Notes: a model not told the origin generated them from the sequence alone. DNA of 14,389 nucleotides from Planctomycetaceae bacterium (GCA_020426065.1 JAGQQT010000036.1:1-14389), one strand, 5' to 3'. Positions 1-7,024 are shown, counted from the stretch's first letter. Program-made: numbers and translations.

Positions 1-843
1 TCCAGCTACCATGATGGACTCAGCTGGAGTGGTCCGAGCCTGATTGCCGATGGTGTGCAGCACGATGACCTCCGTCATCCCTGCTGGAATCCGGTTTTGT
101 ATCAGCCAGCCGGAGACGCACCCACGCTGCTGTTCTTCAAGGTTGGTCCCAACCCGCGGGAATGGTGGGGGGAAATGGTGGTTAGTTATGACCGGGGCCG
201 CTCCTTTGTGGAACGGCGTCGCCTTCCCGAGCAAATCGATGGACCGGTTCGCTGCAAACCAGTCCTGCTGGATGATGGCGAAACCCTGCTGTGCGGATCA
301 TCGACTGAGTACGACGGCTGGCGCGTCCATTTTGAGTCAGTGAAACTGGTTGATGGTTTGCCGACCGGCTCCTGGAACCGGGTTGGACCGATTAACGATG
401 CAACCAAGTACAACGCGATCCAGCCGACATTCCTGCTGCACCCTGAAGGCAAACTGCAGGTGTTATGTCGCACCCGAGAAGGGGTCATCGTCAGCAGCTT
501 TTCAGCGGATCAGGGGAAAACCTGGTCACCACTGGAAGCCACTGATTTACCCAATCCGAATTCAGGCATTGAATCCGTCACGCTCGCCAATGGCAAACAC
601 CTGCTGGTTTACAACCCGCTGGCTTCAGCAGAAAACGGCTGGGGACGTCGTTCCATTCTGAGCTTGGCCATTTCAGAAGATGGCTTGAACTGGAAACCGG
701 TTGGTGATCTGGAGCGGGAAGAGAAGGGGGAGTTCAGCTATCCAGCCATGATTCAATCCAGCGATGGCCTGGTGCACCTGACTTACACCTGGAAACGTGA
801 GCGAGTCAAACATGTGACAATCGATCCGGCTCTGCTGCCGTAA
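1..843 (+). CDS. Sialidase-like BNR-repeat protein (3' part, N-terminus outside window)
   Basis: The frame is open from base 1 to the TAA at 841-843, so 280 C-terminal residues are visible and the true start lies to the left. The sequence has the BNR/Asp-box beta-propeller pattern of exo-alpha-sialidase-like proteins (BNR_2 type). Asp-box-like segments occur near residues 2-9 (SYHDGLSW), 62-69 (SYDRGRSF), 168-175 (SADQGKTW) and 225-231 (SEDGLNW). Other family-typical stretches are GPVRCKP (81-87), LPNPNSG (183-189), LLVYNP (201-206), EFSYPAMIQ (244-252) and HLTYTWKRERVKH (259-271). Such proteins in planctomycetes are usually exported and act on, or resemble enzymes acting on, glycans. The substrate cannot be assigned and true sialidase activity is uncertain. 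A signal peptide would be outside the window. The gene ends in a hairpin terminator shared with the convergent neighbour. Confidence 0.85.
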   Translation, partial: SSYHDGLSWSGPSLIADGVQHDDLRHPCWNPVLYQPAGDAPTLLFFKVGPNPREWWGEMVVSYDRGRSFVERRRLPEQIDGPVRCKPVLLDDGETLLCGSSTEYDGWRVHFESVKLVDGLPTGSWNRVGPINDATKYNAIQPTFLLHPEGKLQVLCRTREGVIVSSFSADQGKTWSPLEATDLPNPNSGIESVTLANGKHLLVYNPLASAENGWGRRSILSLAISEDGLNWKPVGDLEREEKGEFSYPAMIQSSDGLVHLTYTWKRERVKHVTIDPALLP

Positions 844-873
844 GAAGAGTTCTGATTTTTCATCTTACCAATC

Positions 874-913
874 AAAAAACTCCTCCCTCTATTTATAGGG
901 GAGGAGTTTTTTT
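874..913. terminator. Bidirectional intrinsic terminator between convergent genes
   Basis: An A-tract (874-879) leads into a stem CTCCTCCC (880-887), a loop of about 11 nt, GGGAGGAG-type pairing at 899-906, and a T-tract (907-913). The A and T tracts can pair with each other. The structure therefore reads as a Rho-independent terminator on both strands, serving the sialidase-like gene (+) and the gene ending at 971 (-). Confidence 0.85.
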
Positions 914-970
914 GATTCTCATGCGGTTGTGTGAGCTTGTGACAACAACTGCGATTGAGGCAATTGTGCT

Positions 971-2002
971 TTAACGCTGATAGATGGGCACATAACCGTT
1001 GTCGAGCTGGAGGATGGTGGCATTGATGGCGGTGGTGTAGACATCGCCGATATGGCCTTCTTTCCAGGCACCCGAAGCATTCTGCTTGGGAAGAATCTGC
1101 CGGGAGATAAACGAGAAATATTCCGGCCATTCATCGGCATTGCGGTACATCACTTGAGCGTAGTAGTAGTGGGTGTAGTGCCAGTGACCAAAGTAGTTGG
1201 CATTGCCGGACTGTCCCGGCCAGATGGCATCACGGCAGAATTCCCGCATTTTGTTGACATGTTCGGACTCGTCGTATTCGCCCGCGCTATACATGGCAGC
1301 GACGGCCGCAGCGGTAATCGGCGGGCGTGCTCCGCCACCCCGAATACTGTATTGCACGCCCCCTTCGGTGGTTGTGCAATCCTTGATGTACTGCTTGGCA
1401 CGATCAATGATTTCTTTGCTGACCGGGATCCCCGCATTCCGGCAGGCCCGGAGTCCCTGGACCTGGGTAATACAGGTGGAGCCTTCGTCGAAGTCGCCAC
1501 CATCCTTTGCGGAGACGTAGCCCCAGCCGCCACGAGTTGTCTGGGCAAACCCGCTGAATTCAACCGCCTTGGTCAGAACCTGTTGTAAACGTTTACGGCG
1601 TTCTGCTCCCTCTTCTTCACCAAACACCTGGGACAGAAAGAGCATCGAGAAGCCGTGCCCATACGTGTAGTGATAATCTTTCTCGTAACCGATCAACCCG
1701 TTTGGCTGGGACATGTCCACCAGATAATCGACAGCGAGTCGGACGGTCTTGGCGTATTTGCCACGATTGGCGGTCGAGCCTTCACACAGCAGTGCGGTTC
1801 CGGCCAGTGCGGTCATCGCGACGCGATACTGTCCACCGTTGGCTTCCCAGTATCCCTGACGTTTCTGCGTCCGAACCAGATAGTCCAGCGCCCGGTCCAC
1901 GGCCAGTTTGACTTTAGGATCCTGCCTGGCGGCGAGTGCCTGCTCCGGACGAGTCCCCGCCACTGCGATCATTCCCAGTAACAGATTTCTGCGTGAAAGC
2001 AT
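971..2002 (-). CDS. Tat-exported prenyltransferase/squalene-oxidase-repeat (terpenoid-cyclase-fold) protein
   Basis: The 343-aa protein begins with a twin-arginine signal (SRRNLLLG at 3-10), a short hydrophobic stretch and an Ala-rich cleavage site near ALAA (22-25). This suggests folded export to the periplasm. The rest has the alpha-alpha barrel repeats of the squalene-oxidase/prenyltransferase-repeat family common in planctomycetes: YGHGFSMLFLSQVFG (114-128), a GGWGY element (158-162), Q-x-x-GLRACRNAGIPV (180-194), ITAAAVAAMYSAGEY (229-243) and a C-terminal TTAINATILQLDN (323-335) segment. The N-terminal half of a real cyclase (about 630 aa) is absent, so hopanoid synthesis is unlikely. 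A DFDE motif at 170-173 aligns by eye with the cyclase DXDD region, but function is unknown. The ATG at 2002 is supported by a GAGGTG ribosome site 7 nt upstream. An exact TATAAT lies upstream, overlapping the pyrE promoter. Confidence 0.9.
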   Translation of the reverse strand: MLSRRNLLLGMIAVAGTRPEQALAARQDPKVKLAVDRALDYLVRTQKRQGYWEANGGQYRVAMTALAGTALLCEGSTANRGKYAKTVRLAVDYLVDMSQPNGLIGYEKDYHYTYGHGFSMLFLSQVFGEEEGAERRKRLQQVLTKAVEFSGFAQTTRGGWGYVSAKDGGDFDEGSTCITQVQGLRACRNAGIPVSKEIIDRAKQYIKDCTTTEGGVQYSIRGGGARPPITAAAVAAMYSAGEYDESEHVNKMREFCRDAIWPGQSGNANYFGHWHYTHYYYAQVMYRNADEWPEYFSFISRQILPKQNASGAWKEGHIGDVYTTAINATILQLDNGYVPIYQR

Positions 2003-2009
2003 CCTGGTT

Positions 2010-2015
2010 CACCTC
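2010..2015 (-). promoter_or_regulatory. Ribosome binding site for the Tat-exported protein
   Basis: The minus strand reads GAGGTG, 7 nt before the ATG at 2002-2000. It is a clear Shine-Dalgarno match and fixes this start. Confidence 0.75.
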
Positions 2016-2039
2016 GTGATGTGGAAGTTTCGGCTCGAT

Positions 2040-2069
2040 TTGCCATTCCAATGTCGTGTCGATTATAAC
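2040..2069 (+). promoter_or_regulatory. Predicted sigma70-like promoter for pyrE
   Basis: TTGCCA (2040-2045) and TATAAC (2064-2069) are separated by 18 nt. Each hexamer has one mismatch to the sigma70 consensus. Transcription would begin near 2076 and leave a leader of about 65 nt before the pyrE start. I see no obvious attenuator or riboswitch fold in that leader. The assignment is from sequence pattern only. Confidence 0.45.
2062..2067 (-). promoter_or_regulatory. Predicted -10 element for the divergent Tat-exported gene
   Basis: The minus strand reads an exact TATAAT at 2067-2062, overlapping four bases of the plus-strand -10. No good -35 is found at 16-18 nt upstream. If used, transcription would start near 2055 and give a leader of about 50 nt. 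Confidence 0.35.
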
Positions 2070-2127
2070 CCTCTCACACGTTTTGATCGAATACAAATTG
2101 CCCGACAACTCGCCAGTCGACCCAAAT

Positions 2128-2134
2128 GGAGGTG
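2128..2134 (+). promoter_or_regulatory. Ribosome binding site deciding the pyrE start
   Basis: GGAGGTG ends 7 nt before the ATG at 2142. The reading frame stays open upstream to 1908, but that extension overlaps the divergent gene and has no ribosome site. This motif therefore selects 2142. Confidence 0.85.
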
Positions 2135-2141
2135 TTTTTTG

Positions 2142-2699
2142 ATGTATGATCGCGATCAGCTGAAAGCCCTGTTTGAACAGAGAGCCCTGAAATTCGGGGA
2201 TTTTACGCTCGCCTCGGGCCGGAAAGCCAAGTACTACCTCGACGGCAAGCAGGTCACCCTGCACGCCCGGGGAGCCCAGCTTGTGGCGGAAGGTTTCTGG
2301 GAACTGCTGCAGGAATTCGATTTCCAGGCGATTGGCGGCATGTCGATTGGAGCAGATCCCATTGTCGGAGCAATGCTGGCCGCAGCCGCTAGCGCTCATC
2401 CCGAGATGCTCGGTTTCATGATTCGAAAAGAGGCCAAAGGGCATGGTACACAGAAATTTGTGGAAGGGCCCGTACAGCCTGGAATGAATGTGGTCATTGT
2501 GGAAGATGTGGTAACCACAGGCGGGAGTGCGTTGCTGGCGGTGGATCGGATTGAGGAATTTGGCTGCAAGGTGGTGGCCGTGGTCGGAATTATCGACAGG
2601 CTGGAGGGGGGAGCGAAGAATTTCGCCGCTCGAAATCTCCCGCATCGGACCCTGCTGACCATCCGTGATTTTGGACTGGAGCCACCTGACGACATCTAA
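2142..2699 (+). CDS. pyrE: Orotate phosphoribosyltransferase
   Basis: The 185-aa enzyme joins orotate and PRPP to give orotidine 5'-monophosphate, the fifth step of de novo pyrimidine synthesis, in the cytosol. Visible signatures are the N-terminal substrate segment FTLASGRKAKYYLDGK (21-36), the lysine-containing catalytic loop RKEAKGHG (95-102) and the PRPP-binding loop VVIVEDVVTTGGSA (117-130) with its paired acidic residues and TTGGS turn. The length is near the usual 180-215 aa. The start follows a strong GGAGGTG site. No other pyr gene is nearby, and the flanking genes are unrelated, so it appears to be a single-gene unit. Expression is probably from the promoter at 2040-2069. A weak hairpin follows the stop. 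Confidence 0.97.
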   Translation: MYDRDQLKALFEQRALKFGDFTLASGRKAKYYLDGKQVTLHARGAQLVAEGFWELLQEFDFQAIGGMSIGADPIVGAMLAAAASAHPEMLGFMIRKEAKGHGTQKFVEGPVQPGMNVVIVEDVVTTGGSALLAVDRIEEFGCKVVAVVGIIDRLEGGAKNFAARNLPHRTLLTIRDFGLEPPDDI

Positions 2700-2710
2700 A
2701 AATGCAGACC

Positions 2711-2749
2711 TGTGGCCTTTTTCAGAATCTGAGTGACAGAAAAGCCACA
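2711..2749 (+). terminator. Possible weak terminator or RNA hairpin after pyrE
   Basis: TGTGGC (2711-2716) pairs with GCCACA (2744-2749). Allowing one bulged C, the stem extends by four or five T-A pairs. The loop is large, with a small CAG/CTG hairpin inside, and only three T residues follow. It may terminate pyrE transcripts weakly or simply stabilise the 3' end. Confidence 0.35.
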
Positions 2750-2843
2750 TTTCTGTGGGGAGTTTGTCGATCCTGAAAGGGGCAGGGTTGTATCCTTTTG
2801 CAGGAATCGCTAGCATCCGTGCTTGAATTTGAGTGTGAAACTC

Positions 2844-2865
2844 CATGTGATCGCAAGTTCACATG
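2844..2865. repeat. Perfect 7-bp inverted repeat, possible operator
   Basis: CATGTGA (2844-2850) and TCACATG (2859-2865) are perfect inverted arms separated by 8 nt. They lie 50 nt upstream of the small basic protein start. Two smaller palindromes flank it: GAGT/ACTC at 2831-2843 and GGCGA/TCGCC at 2879-2890. The core resembles a CRP-type half-site pair but has an 8-nt rather than 6-nt spacer, so no regulator is assigned. Confidence 0.4.
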
Positions 2866-2902
2866 ATCAATAATCACTGGCGAGATCGCCACACTTTTGC
2901 AT

Positions 2903-2908
2903 AGAGGT
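2903..2908 (+). promoter_or_regulatory. Ribosome binding site deciding the small basic protein start
   Basis: AGAGGT lies 6 nt before the ATG at 2915. An in-frame TTG at 2897 would place this motif inside the coding region, so the ATG is preferred. Confidence 0.7.
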
Positions 2909-2914
2909 CGTCTG

Positions 2915-3109
2915 ATGTCATTGGATACCAGTCTCAAAGCGGGCAGTAAGATGCGTCGTACCCGCAATGTGTTGAAACGCAGCGAACGAATTGCATTTCT
3001 GCAGTCGGAAGATCGCTGGGCAGAAGGGCAGAGCCCGATCGGCCTGCCTAAAGTCCGCGTCGTCAAAGCTGTTGCCGGAAAAAAGAAGAAGACCAAGAAG
3101 GACGAGTAA
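2915..3109 (+). CDS. PVC-superphylum small basic protein
   Basis: This 64-aa, strongly basic protein begins MSLDTSLKAGSKMRRTRNVL, continues with RSERI and a W-x-E-G-x-S/P-GLPKV block, and ends in a lysine-rich tail (KKKKTKKDE, 56-64). By recall, this matches the short signature protein shared by Planctomycetes, Verrucomicrobia and Chlamydiae (the TIGR04137-type small basic protein family). That family has been suggested to bind nucleic acid or ribosomes; its exact role here is inference. Length and start fit the family, and an AGAGGT ribosome site precedes the ATG. It is a single-gene unit with inverted repeats upstream and a strong terminator 22 nt downstream, consistent with a highly expressed short transcript. 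I am confident of the family but not of the function. Confidence 0.85.
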   Translation: MSLDTSLKAGSKMRRTRNVLKRSERIAFLQSEDRWAEGQSPIGLPKVRVVKAVAGKKKKTKKDE

Positions 3110-3131
3110 TCATCCTGTTGTTCGATCAAAT

Positions 3132-3166
3132 AAAAAAAACCTCTGCTTTTAGCAGAGGTTTTTTTT
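3132..3166. terminator. Strong bidirectional intrinsic terminator
   Basis: An A-tract (3132-3139) is followed by CCTCTGCT (3140-3147), a TTT loop, AGCAGAGG (3151-3158) and eight T residues (3159-3166). The perfect 8-bp stem with flanking A and T tracts should stop transcripts from the small basic protein (+) and read-through from the large TPR gene (-). Confidence 0.9.
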
Positions 3167-3211
3167 ATTGCTGCTGTTCTCGCACGTGAGATTGACTTGG
3201 AGTCCTGTCGG

Positions 3212-3250
3212 AACTCGTACCAGTTGCATCAGCATTAACTGGTACGAGTT
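3212..3250. repeat. Perfect 14-bp inverted repeat downstream of the large TPR gene
   Basis: AACTCGTACCAGTT (3212-3225) and AACTGGTACGAGTT (3237-3250) are exact inverted copies around an 11-nt loop. The element starts 9 nt past the stop of the minus-strand TPR gene. There is no T-tract on either side, so it is not a standard intrinsic terminator. It could stabilise the mRNA 3' end, assist termination at 3132-3166, or be a protein site. Confidence 0.8.
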
Positions 3251-3258
3251 ATCATCAT

Positions 3259-6200
3259 TCAGAGAGCCTGATCGGGTGCTGGCTCTTCCTTGGGTGGAGA
3301 AGGGGGAGTGGGATTTCCAAACAGGGATCCAGCACCGCTCCCCAGTCCGCCTCCCGATTTCTTCGGAGTTGATGGGCGAGGAGTCGTTCCCGATGGTTTC
3401 ACAGGAGCTGGAGCATTACTGTTACCCTGAATGAATGGCTTGCCACTTTGGTAGAGTTTGACCCGGTCCCGGGCCAGATTCAGAAATGCCCGGTCCCGAC
3501 TGCCAGATGATTGTGCCACCTGAATGGCTTCCTGTTCGGTTTTTACCGCTTCCTGATACTCCTCCGCAGCGGCCTGAGCAGCGGCCAGAGTATGCAGGAA
3601 ATAAGGATTCTTGCGTTCGGTCAGTTCGCAGGCTCTGGTGGCCCGTTCCAGGGCCAGTTCTGGCTGGAAGATCCCTTTGACCCGGATCGTGGCATGCAGT
3701 TTGGCTGAATCATTCCAGGCAGTGGTATTTCCACCATCCGCTTCAATTGCCGCATCGTAATCCTGCGCAGCCTCCTGATATCGGGTGAGGAGTTCAAAAC
3801 AGACCGCACGATCACTCAGAATATAGGAATTGCCGGGAGAACGGTGCAAGGCATTATTGTAGTCCGCCAGGGCGTCTTCGTACTTTCCGAGATCCCGCAA
3901 ACAGTTGGCTCGAAAAACTCGTGCGCTGATATGATCCGGATCCAGTTCCAGGACCCTGCCAAAGTCCGCCGCCGCTTTGTCATTCTGAGCTTCCGATCGA
4001 TAGGCCCGCGCCCGGCGATAAAAGGCGTAAAGATACTCCGGGTTGATTTCTGCAGCTTTACCGTAGAACTGAATCGCTTCACTCATCCGTTTGCGGGCTT
4101 CGTAAAGTTCACCCAGGCCAACCCACGCCAGGTCATAAGTGTCGTTCTGGGAAAGAACCGTGCGATATCCCGCTTCGGCTTCATTCATCCGTCCCAATCT
4201 TCGGTAGCATTCTGCACGACCATATAGCATGGTGACATTCAAAGGCTCAATTGCGAGAATGCGTGAGTAGTTTTCCACGGCTTCATCGAGTCGGTCTGAA
4301 TAACGCAGTGCATCGGCCAGATTGGCCCGTGCGGAACGATAATCTTCATTTCGTTCGAGTGCGGCTTCAAAATCACTGATTGCCGTCGGATAGTCATTCA
4401 GGTTGTAATACAACAGTCCCCGCTGGTTATAGGCCAGGGCATCATCCGGATTCATTTCCATGGCTTGGGTGTAATCCTGATGGGCATTTTCATATTCGCC
4501 CAGCTTGCGATAACTGTCACCGCGATTGACCAGCACAACGGACGAATCCGGATCGTATCGAAAGGCCTGCGTGTAATCGCGAATTGCCTGCTTGTAATCC
4601 CCAATCGCGTCATAGCAAATGCCTCGGCAGTTGTAGGCCCCGGCATGTTCATCATTGTTTTTCAGCGCTTCCCGATAAAAAGGGATCGCCTTTTCAAACT
4701 GGTTGGTGGTGCGGCAGAGTTCCCCCCGCTGGAATAACAGGTCTCCCAGGCGGATGGGATCTCCCTGGTAGGCATTGATCGCCTTTTCCAGAACCTGATC
4801 GGCTTCCTCGATCTGCTGCGTCCGCTTGTAGACGCTAACCAGATTCAGAGCGTAGGTTGGATCCCCCGGAAAGATTTCAATGGCCTGCTGATAGTCGGCA
4901 ATGGCCTTCTGATCATCCCCGTTCAGTTCCTGAGCGATGCCCCGATTATTCCAGGCAACAGAATCATCTGGATCAATCTCAATGGCTTTCGTGTAGGCAG
5001 TCAGCGATTCCGGATATCTCGCAAGGAGACGATAGACATCTCCCAAAAACCGATAGGTCAACACATCATTCGGATTCAGTTCGATTGCTTTGAGCAGATC
5101 CTGTTCGGAACCTTCCGGTTCGTTAAGTGAATATCGCAACCGACCCCGTTCACGCCAGCCTGGCCAGTAGGTAGGGTCGTGCTCGACACTGCGATCCATA
5201 TCTTTGCGGGCTCCCTGCAGGTCTCCCTGATCCTCCTGCACCAGTCCCCGGATCAGCATTGCTTCGGCAACGCGGTTTTCGTTTTCATCATTCTCAATGA
5301 TGTAGTCCAGATCCGTGGTAGCACTTTCAAACTCATCGAGTTTTCGATAAATCCGGCTGCGTTCCAACCGAGCTTCGTGATCATCCGGGCTCAGTTCAAG
5401 CAACTTCCCGTAGTGCTCCACAGCAGAATCTTCCTGCCTTAGATCATGAAAGGCTTTGGCGAGATAATACTGGGTATTGATCGACTCATCGTCTAATTCT
5501 TCAGCTTGTGTCAGCCACTTGACAGCTTCTTCCGGATTGCCCAGAGACCAGTTGGCGATCCCAATCTGATAATAGACATCAAACCGGGTACTCCCCAGGT
5601 CGAGGGCACGCTGGGCACACTCCAGAGCCTCTTCATTACGATTCAGCATCCAGAGGGAGAACCCTTCGGCGATCTGAAGATCTGCATTGGCTGTTCTGTC
5701 GAGCGGCACTTTATTCAGCAGGTCCACAACTTCCTGATGTTCAATGTTATCGTTGTAACAACGCACCATCAGAAGAATGGTCTGGACATTGACTGGATTC
5801 AGATCGTAGGCCTGCTTCAAGTCTTCCAGCGCCAGGTCGGTCTGGTCCTGTTCCAGCAGAATCAGAGCACGGGTAACCAGCCCTTTTTCATCATCAGGGG
5901 AGTCCTCAAGGGCCTGGTCGATCATTTTTTCAGCTTCGTCCAGATTTCCCTTCGCCATTTCCATCAGGGCCAGATCCGCCGGACTCCCACCCTCTTTTGT
6001 TTTCTTGCCCCGGATACGGACACCGCTTTTCTTGATCCCCTCTTCGAGATTGACCACATCGGCTTTCGGGATCCAGCCTGCGGGACTGACCACATGATAA
6101 AGATCATTTTCTTCCTTATCAGAATGCAGCGTATCACCCCGATACTGAGTGGCGACAAACTCACCATCGTCATCGGTGATTTTGGTTTCATACTCCAGGA

Positions 6201-6309
6201 CCAGGAGTTGGGGATCCTTGGAATCCTCCGCACAGGTGATCGAGACCTGGTATCCCACGAAGCAGAAAGTCAACAGGAGTGCATGACAGAGCGGGTGGCG
6301 TAAGAACAT
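3259..6309 (-). CDS. Large exported TPR-repeat protein with SH3-like N-terminal domain
   Basis: The 1016-aa protein has a Sec signal peptide (hydrophobic 8-22, likely cleavage after TCA at 27). A short beta-type segment at about 38-87 contains RGDTL...YHVVSPAGWIPKADVV and resembles a bacterial SH3 domain. I parse about 24 consecutive TPR units of roughly 34 residues from about 110 to 945, most with canonical G/A-Y-A-P positions (for example AWNNRGIAQELNGDDQKAI). A Pro/Gly/Ser-rich, low-complexity tail of about 60 residues closes the protein. TPR arrays are protein-binding scaffolds; with the signal peptide it probably acts in the periplasm, perhaps near peptidoglycan, but the partner is unknown. 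The gene follows yqgE on the same strand with a 151-nt gap holding its own candidate promoter. The ribosome site is weak (CAAGG, 9 nt upstream). Confidence 0.93.
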   Translation of the reverse strand: MFLRHPLCHALLLTFCFVGYQVSITCAEDSKDPQLLVLEYETKITDDDGEFVATQYRGDTLHSDKEENDLYHVVSPAGWIPKADVVNLEEGIKKSGVRIRGKKTKEGGSPADLALMEMAKGNLDEAEKMIDQALEDSPDDEKGLVTRALILLEQDQTDLALEDLKQAYDLNPVNVQTILLMVRCYNDNIEHQEVVDLLNKVPLDRTANADLQIAEGFSLWMLNRNEEALECAQRALDLGSTRFDVYYQIGIANWSLGNPEEAVKWLTQAEELDDESINTQYYLAKAFHDLRQEDSAVEHYGKLLELSPDDHEARLERSRIYRKLDEFESATTDLDYIIENDENENRVAEAMLIRGLVQEDQGDLQGARKDMDRSVEHDPTYWPGWRERGRLRYSLNEPEGSEQDLLKAIELNPNDVLTYRFLGDVYRLLARYPESLTAYTKAIEIDPDDSVAWNNRGIAQELNGDDQKAIADYQQAIEIFPGDPTYALNLVSVYKRTQQIEEADQVLEKAINAYQGDPIRLGDLLFQRGELCRTTNQFEKAIPFYREALKNNDEHAGAYNCRGICYDAIGDYKQAIRDYTQAFRYDPDSSVVLVNRGDSYRKLGEYENAHQDYTQAMEMNPDDALAYNQRGLLYYNLNDYPTAISDFEAALERNEDYRSARANLADALRYSDRLDEAVENYSRILAIEPLNVTMLYGRAECYRRLGRMNEAEAGYRTVLSQNDTYDLAWVGLGELYEARKRMSEAIQFYGKAAEINPEYLYAFYRRARAYRSEAQNDKAAADFGRVLELDPDHISARVFRANCLRDLGKYEDALADYNNALHRSPGNSYILSDRAVCFELLTRYQEAAQDYDAAIEADGGNTTAWNDSAKLHATIRVKGIFQPELALERATRACELTERKNPYFLHTLAAAQAAAEEYQEAVKTEQEAIQVAQSSGSRDRAFLNLARDRVKLYQSGKPFIQGNSNAPAPVKPSGTTPRPSTPKKSGGGLGSGAGSLFGNPTPPSPPKEEPAPDQAL

Positions 6310-6396
6310 GTAAGTCGGCCTTGTCAGGGAATTCGTCTCGGAATGGTCTGAACGCTGACGGACATTTCATTCCAGAGGCATGGACAGGACCTGTAC

Positions 6397-6425
6397 ATGA
6401 TGCACAATGGGCACGTTTTTTTCAA
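6397..6425 (-). promoter_or_regulatory. Predicted promoter of the large TPR gene
   Basis: On the minus strand TTGAAA (6425-6420) and CATCAT (6402-6397) are 17 nt apart. The -35 matches 5 of 6 and the -10 matches 4 of 6 consensus positions. Transcription would start near 6390, leaving about an 80-nt leader. This would separate the TPR gene from yqgE. Confidence 0.35.
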
Positions 6426-6460
6426 ATCCCGCACAGATTCCACTCAGAAATCTGCTCAGA

Positions 6461-7024
6461 TCAATTCCATTCGGCCCGCTCAGCAGGGATAGGCAAAATG
6501 CGATGCTGTTTGTGAAATTCGCACAGCAGATCTTCCCAGATCAGGTAAGGTTTTTCTGAAAATACAAAACCTGCCGAAGCGGGGAGTGTGTGCCAATCTC
6601 CCCGATCGATTTCATCCTCCAGCTGACCTGTCCCCCAGCCTGCATATCCGAGGTAAACACGGAACTGGGAAACCGCAGGCTGATCTGTCTGGCCGATAAT
6701 ATTTTCAAAGGTATCTGCGCTGCTGCCTACAAAAACGTCAGGCACAACCTCCAGTTCGCAATCTCCCCAGCTGGGCTGGTTGTGCAGCATACACAGGGCC
6801 TGCTGATCAACCGGGCCGCCAAAGTAGATCACATTTTCTGATTGCGGAACCTGAAAGTGTCCCTTTAACGCATTCGACACATTCACGGAGGAGGGTCTGT
6901 TGACAATCAGCCCCATTGCTCCGTCCTCATTGTGTTCCAGCAGCAGGACTGCTGTGCGAAAAAAATTGGGGTCGTTGAGACGCTTGGAAGCCAGCAGAAA
7001 ATGACCTCGGAGGGAAGAATACAT
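6461..7024 (-). CDS. yqgE: YqgE/AlgH family protein (UPF0301)
   Basis: The 187-aa protein matches the YqgE/AlgH family closely in length and motifs: GHFLLAS (7-13), [21 protein letters not shown] (18-38), GLIVNRP (38-44), [11 protein letters not shown] (67-77), [16 protein letters not shown] (124-139) and W144. There is no signal peptide, so it should be cytosolic. The biochemical role of the family remains unsettled; a link to alginate regulation comes from Pseudomonas AlgH and may not carry over. In many proteobacteria it neighbours yqgF/ruvX, which is not seen here. The start is the first ATG giving the full conserved N-terminus, but no good Shine-Dalgarno motif precedes it. It diverges from the lipoprotein gene over a 177-nt gap. 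Confidence 0.92.
   Translation of the reverse strand: MYSSLRGHFLLASKRLNDPNFFRTAVLLLEHNEDGAMGLIVNRPSSVNVSNALKGHFQVPQSENVIYFGGPVDQQALCMLHNQPSWGDCELEVVPDVFVGSSADTFENIIGQTDQPAVSQFRVYLGYAGWGTGQLEDEIDRGDWHTLPASAGFVFSEKPYLIWEDLLCEFHKQHRILPIPAERAEWN

Noticed and set aside
1052..1588. 178-codon open frame on the plus strand inside the Tat-exported gene
   Set aside because: It is antisense to a well-supported gene, with no ribosome site or recognisable motif.
1908..2141. N-terminal extension of pyrE by 78 codons
   Set aside because: It overlaps the start of the divergent gene and its promoter, is not part of the PyrE family, and a strong ribosome site lies directly before 2142.
1914..2846. 310-codon open frame on the minus strand across pyrE
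   Set aside because: It is antisense to a certain pyrE, resembles no family I know, has low-quality composition for a folded protein, and has no ribosome site.
2844..2865. CRP/FNR-type operator
   Set aside because: The half-sites TGTGA and TCACA are present, but the spacer is 8 nt instead of 6, and no CRP-like regulator is seen. It is kept only as an unassigned inverted repeat.
5506..6303. 265-codon open frame on the plus strand within the large TPR gene
   Set aside because: It is antisense to clear TPR repeats and signal peptide; its hydrophobic look is the shadow of acidic and helical codons.
3259..6309. Repeating DNA pattern suggesting a CRISPR array or satellite
   Set aside because: The periodicity of about 102 bases is the 34-residue TPR period. 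The units diverge in DNA sequence and there are no identical repeats with unique spacers.
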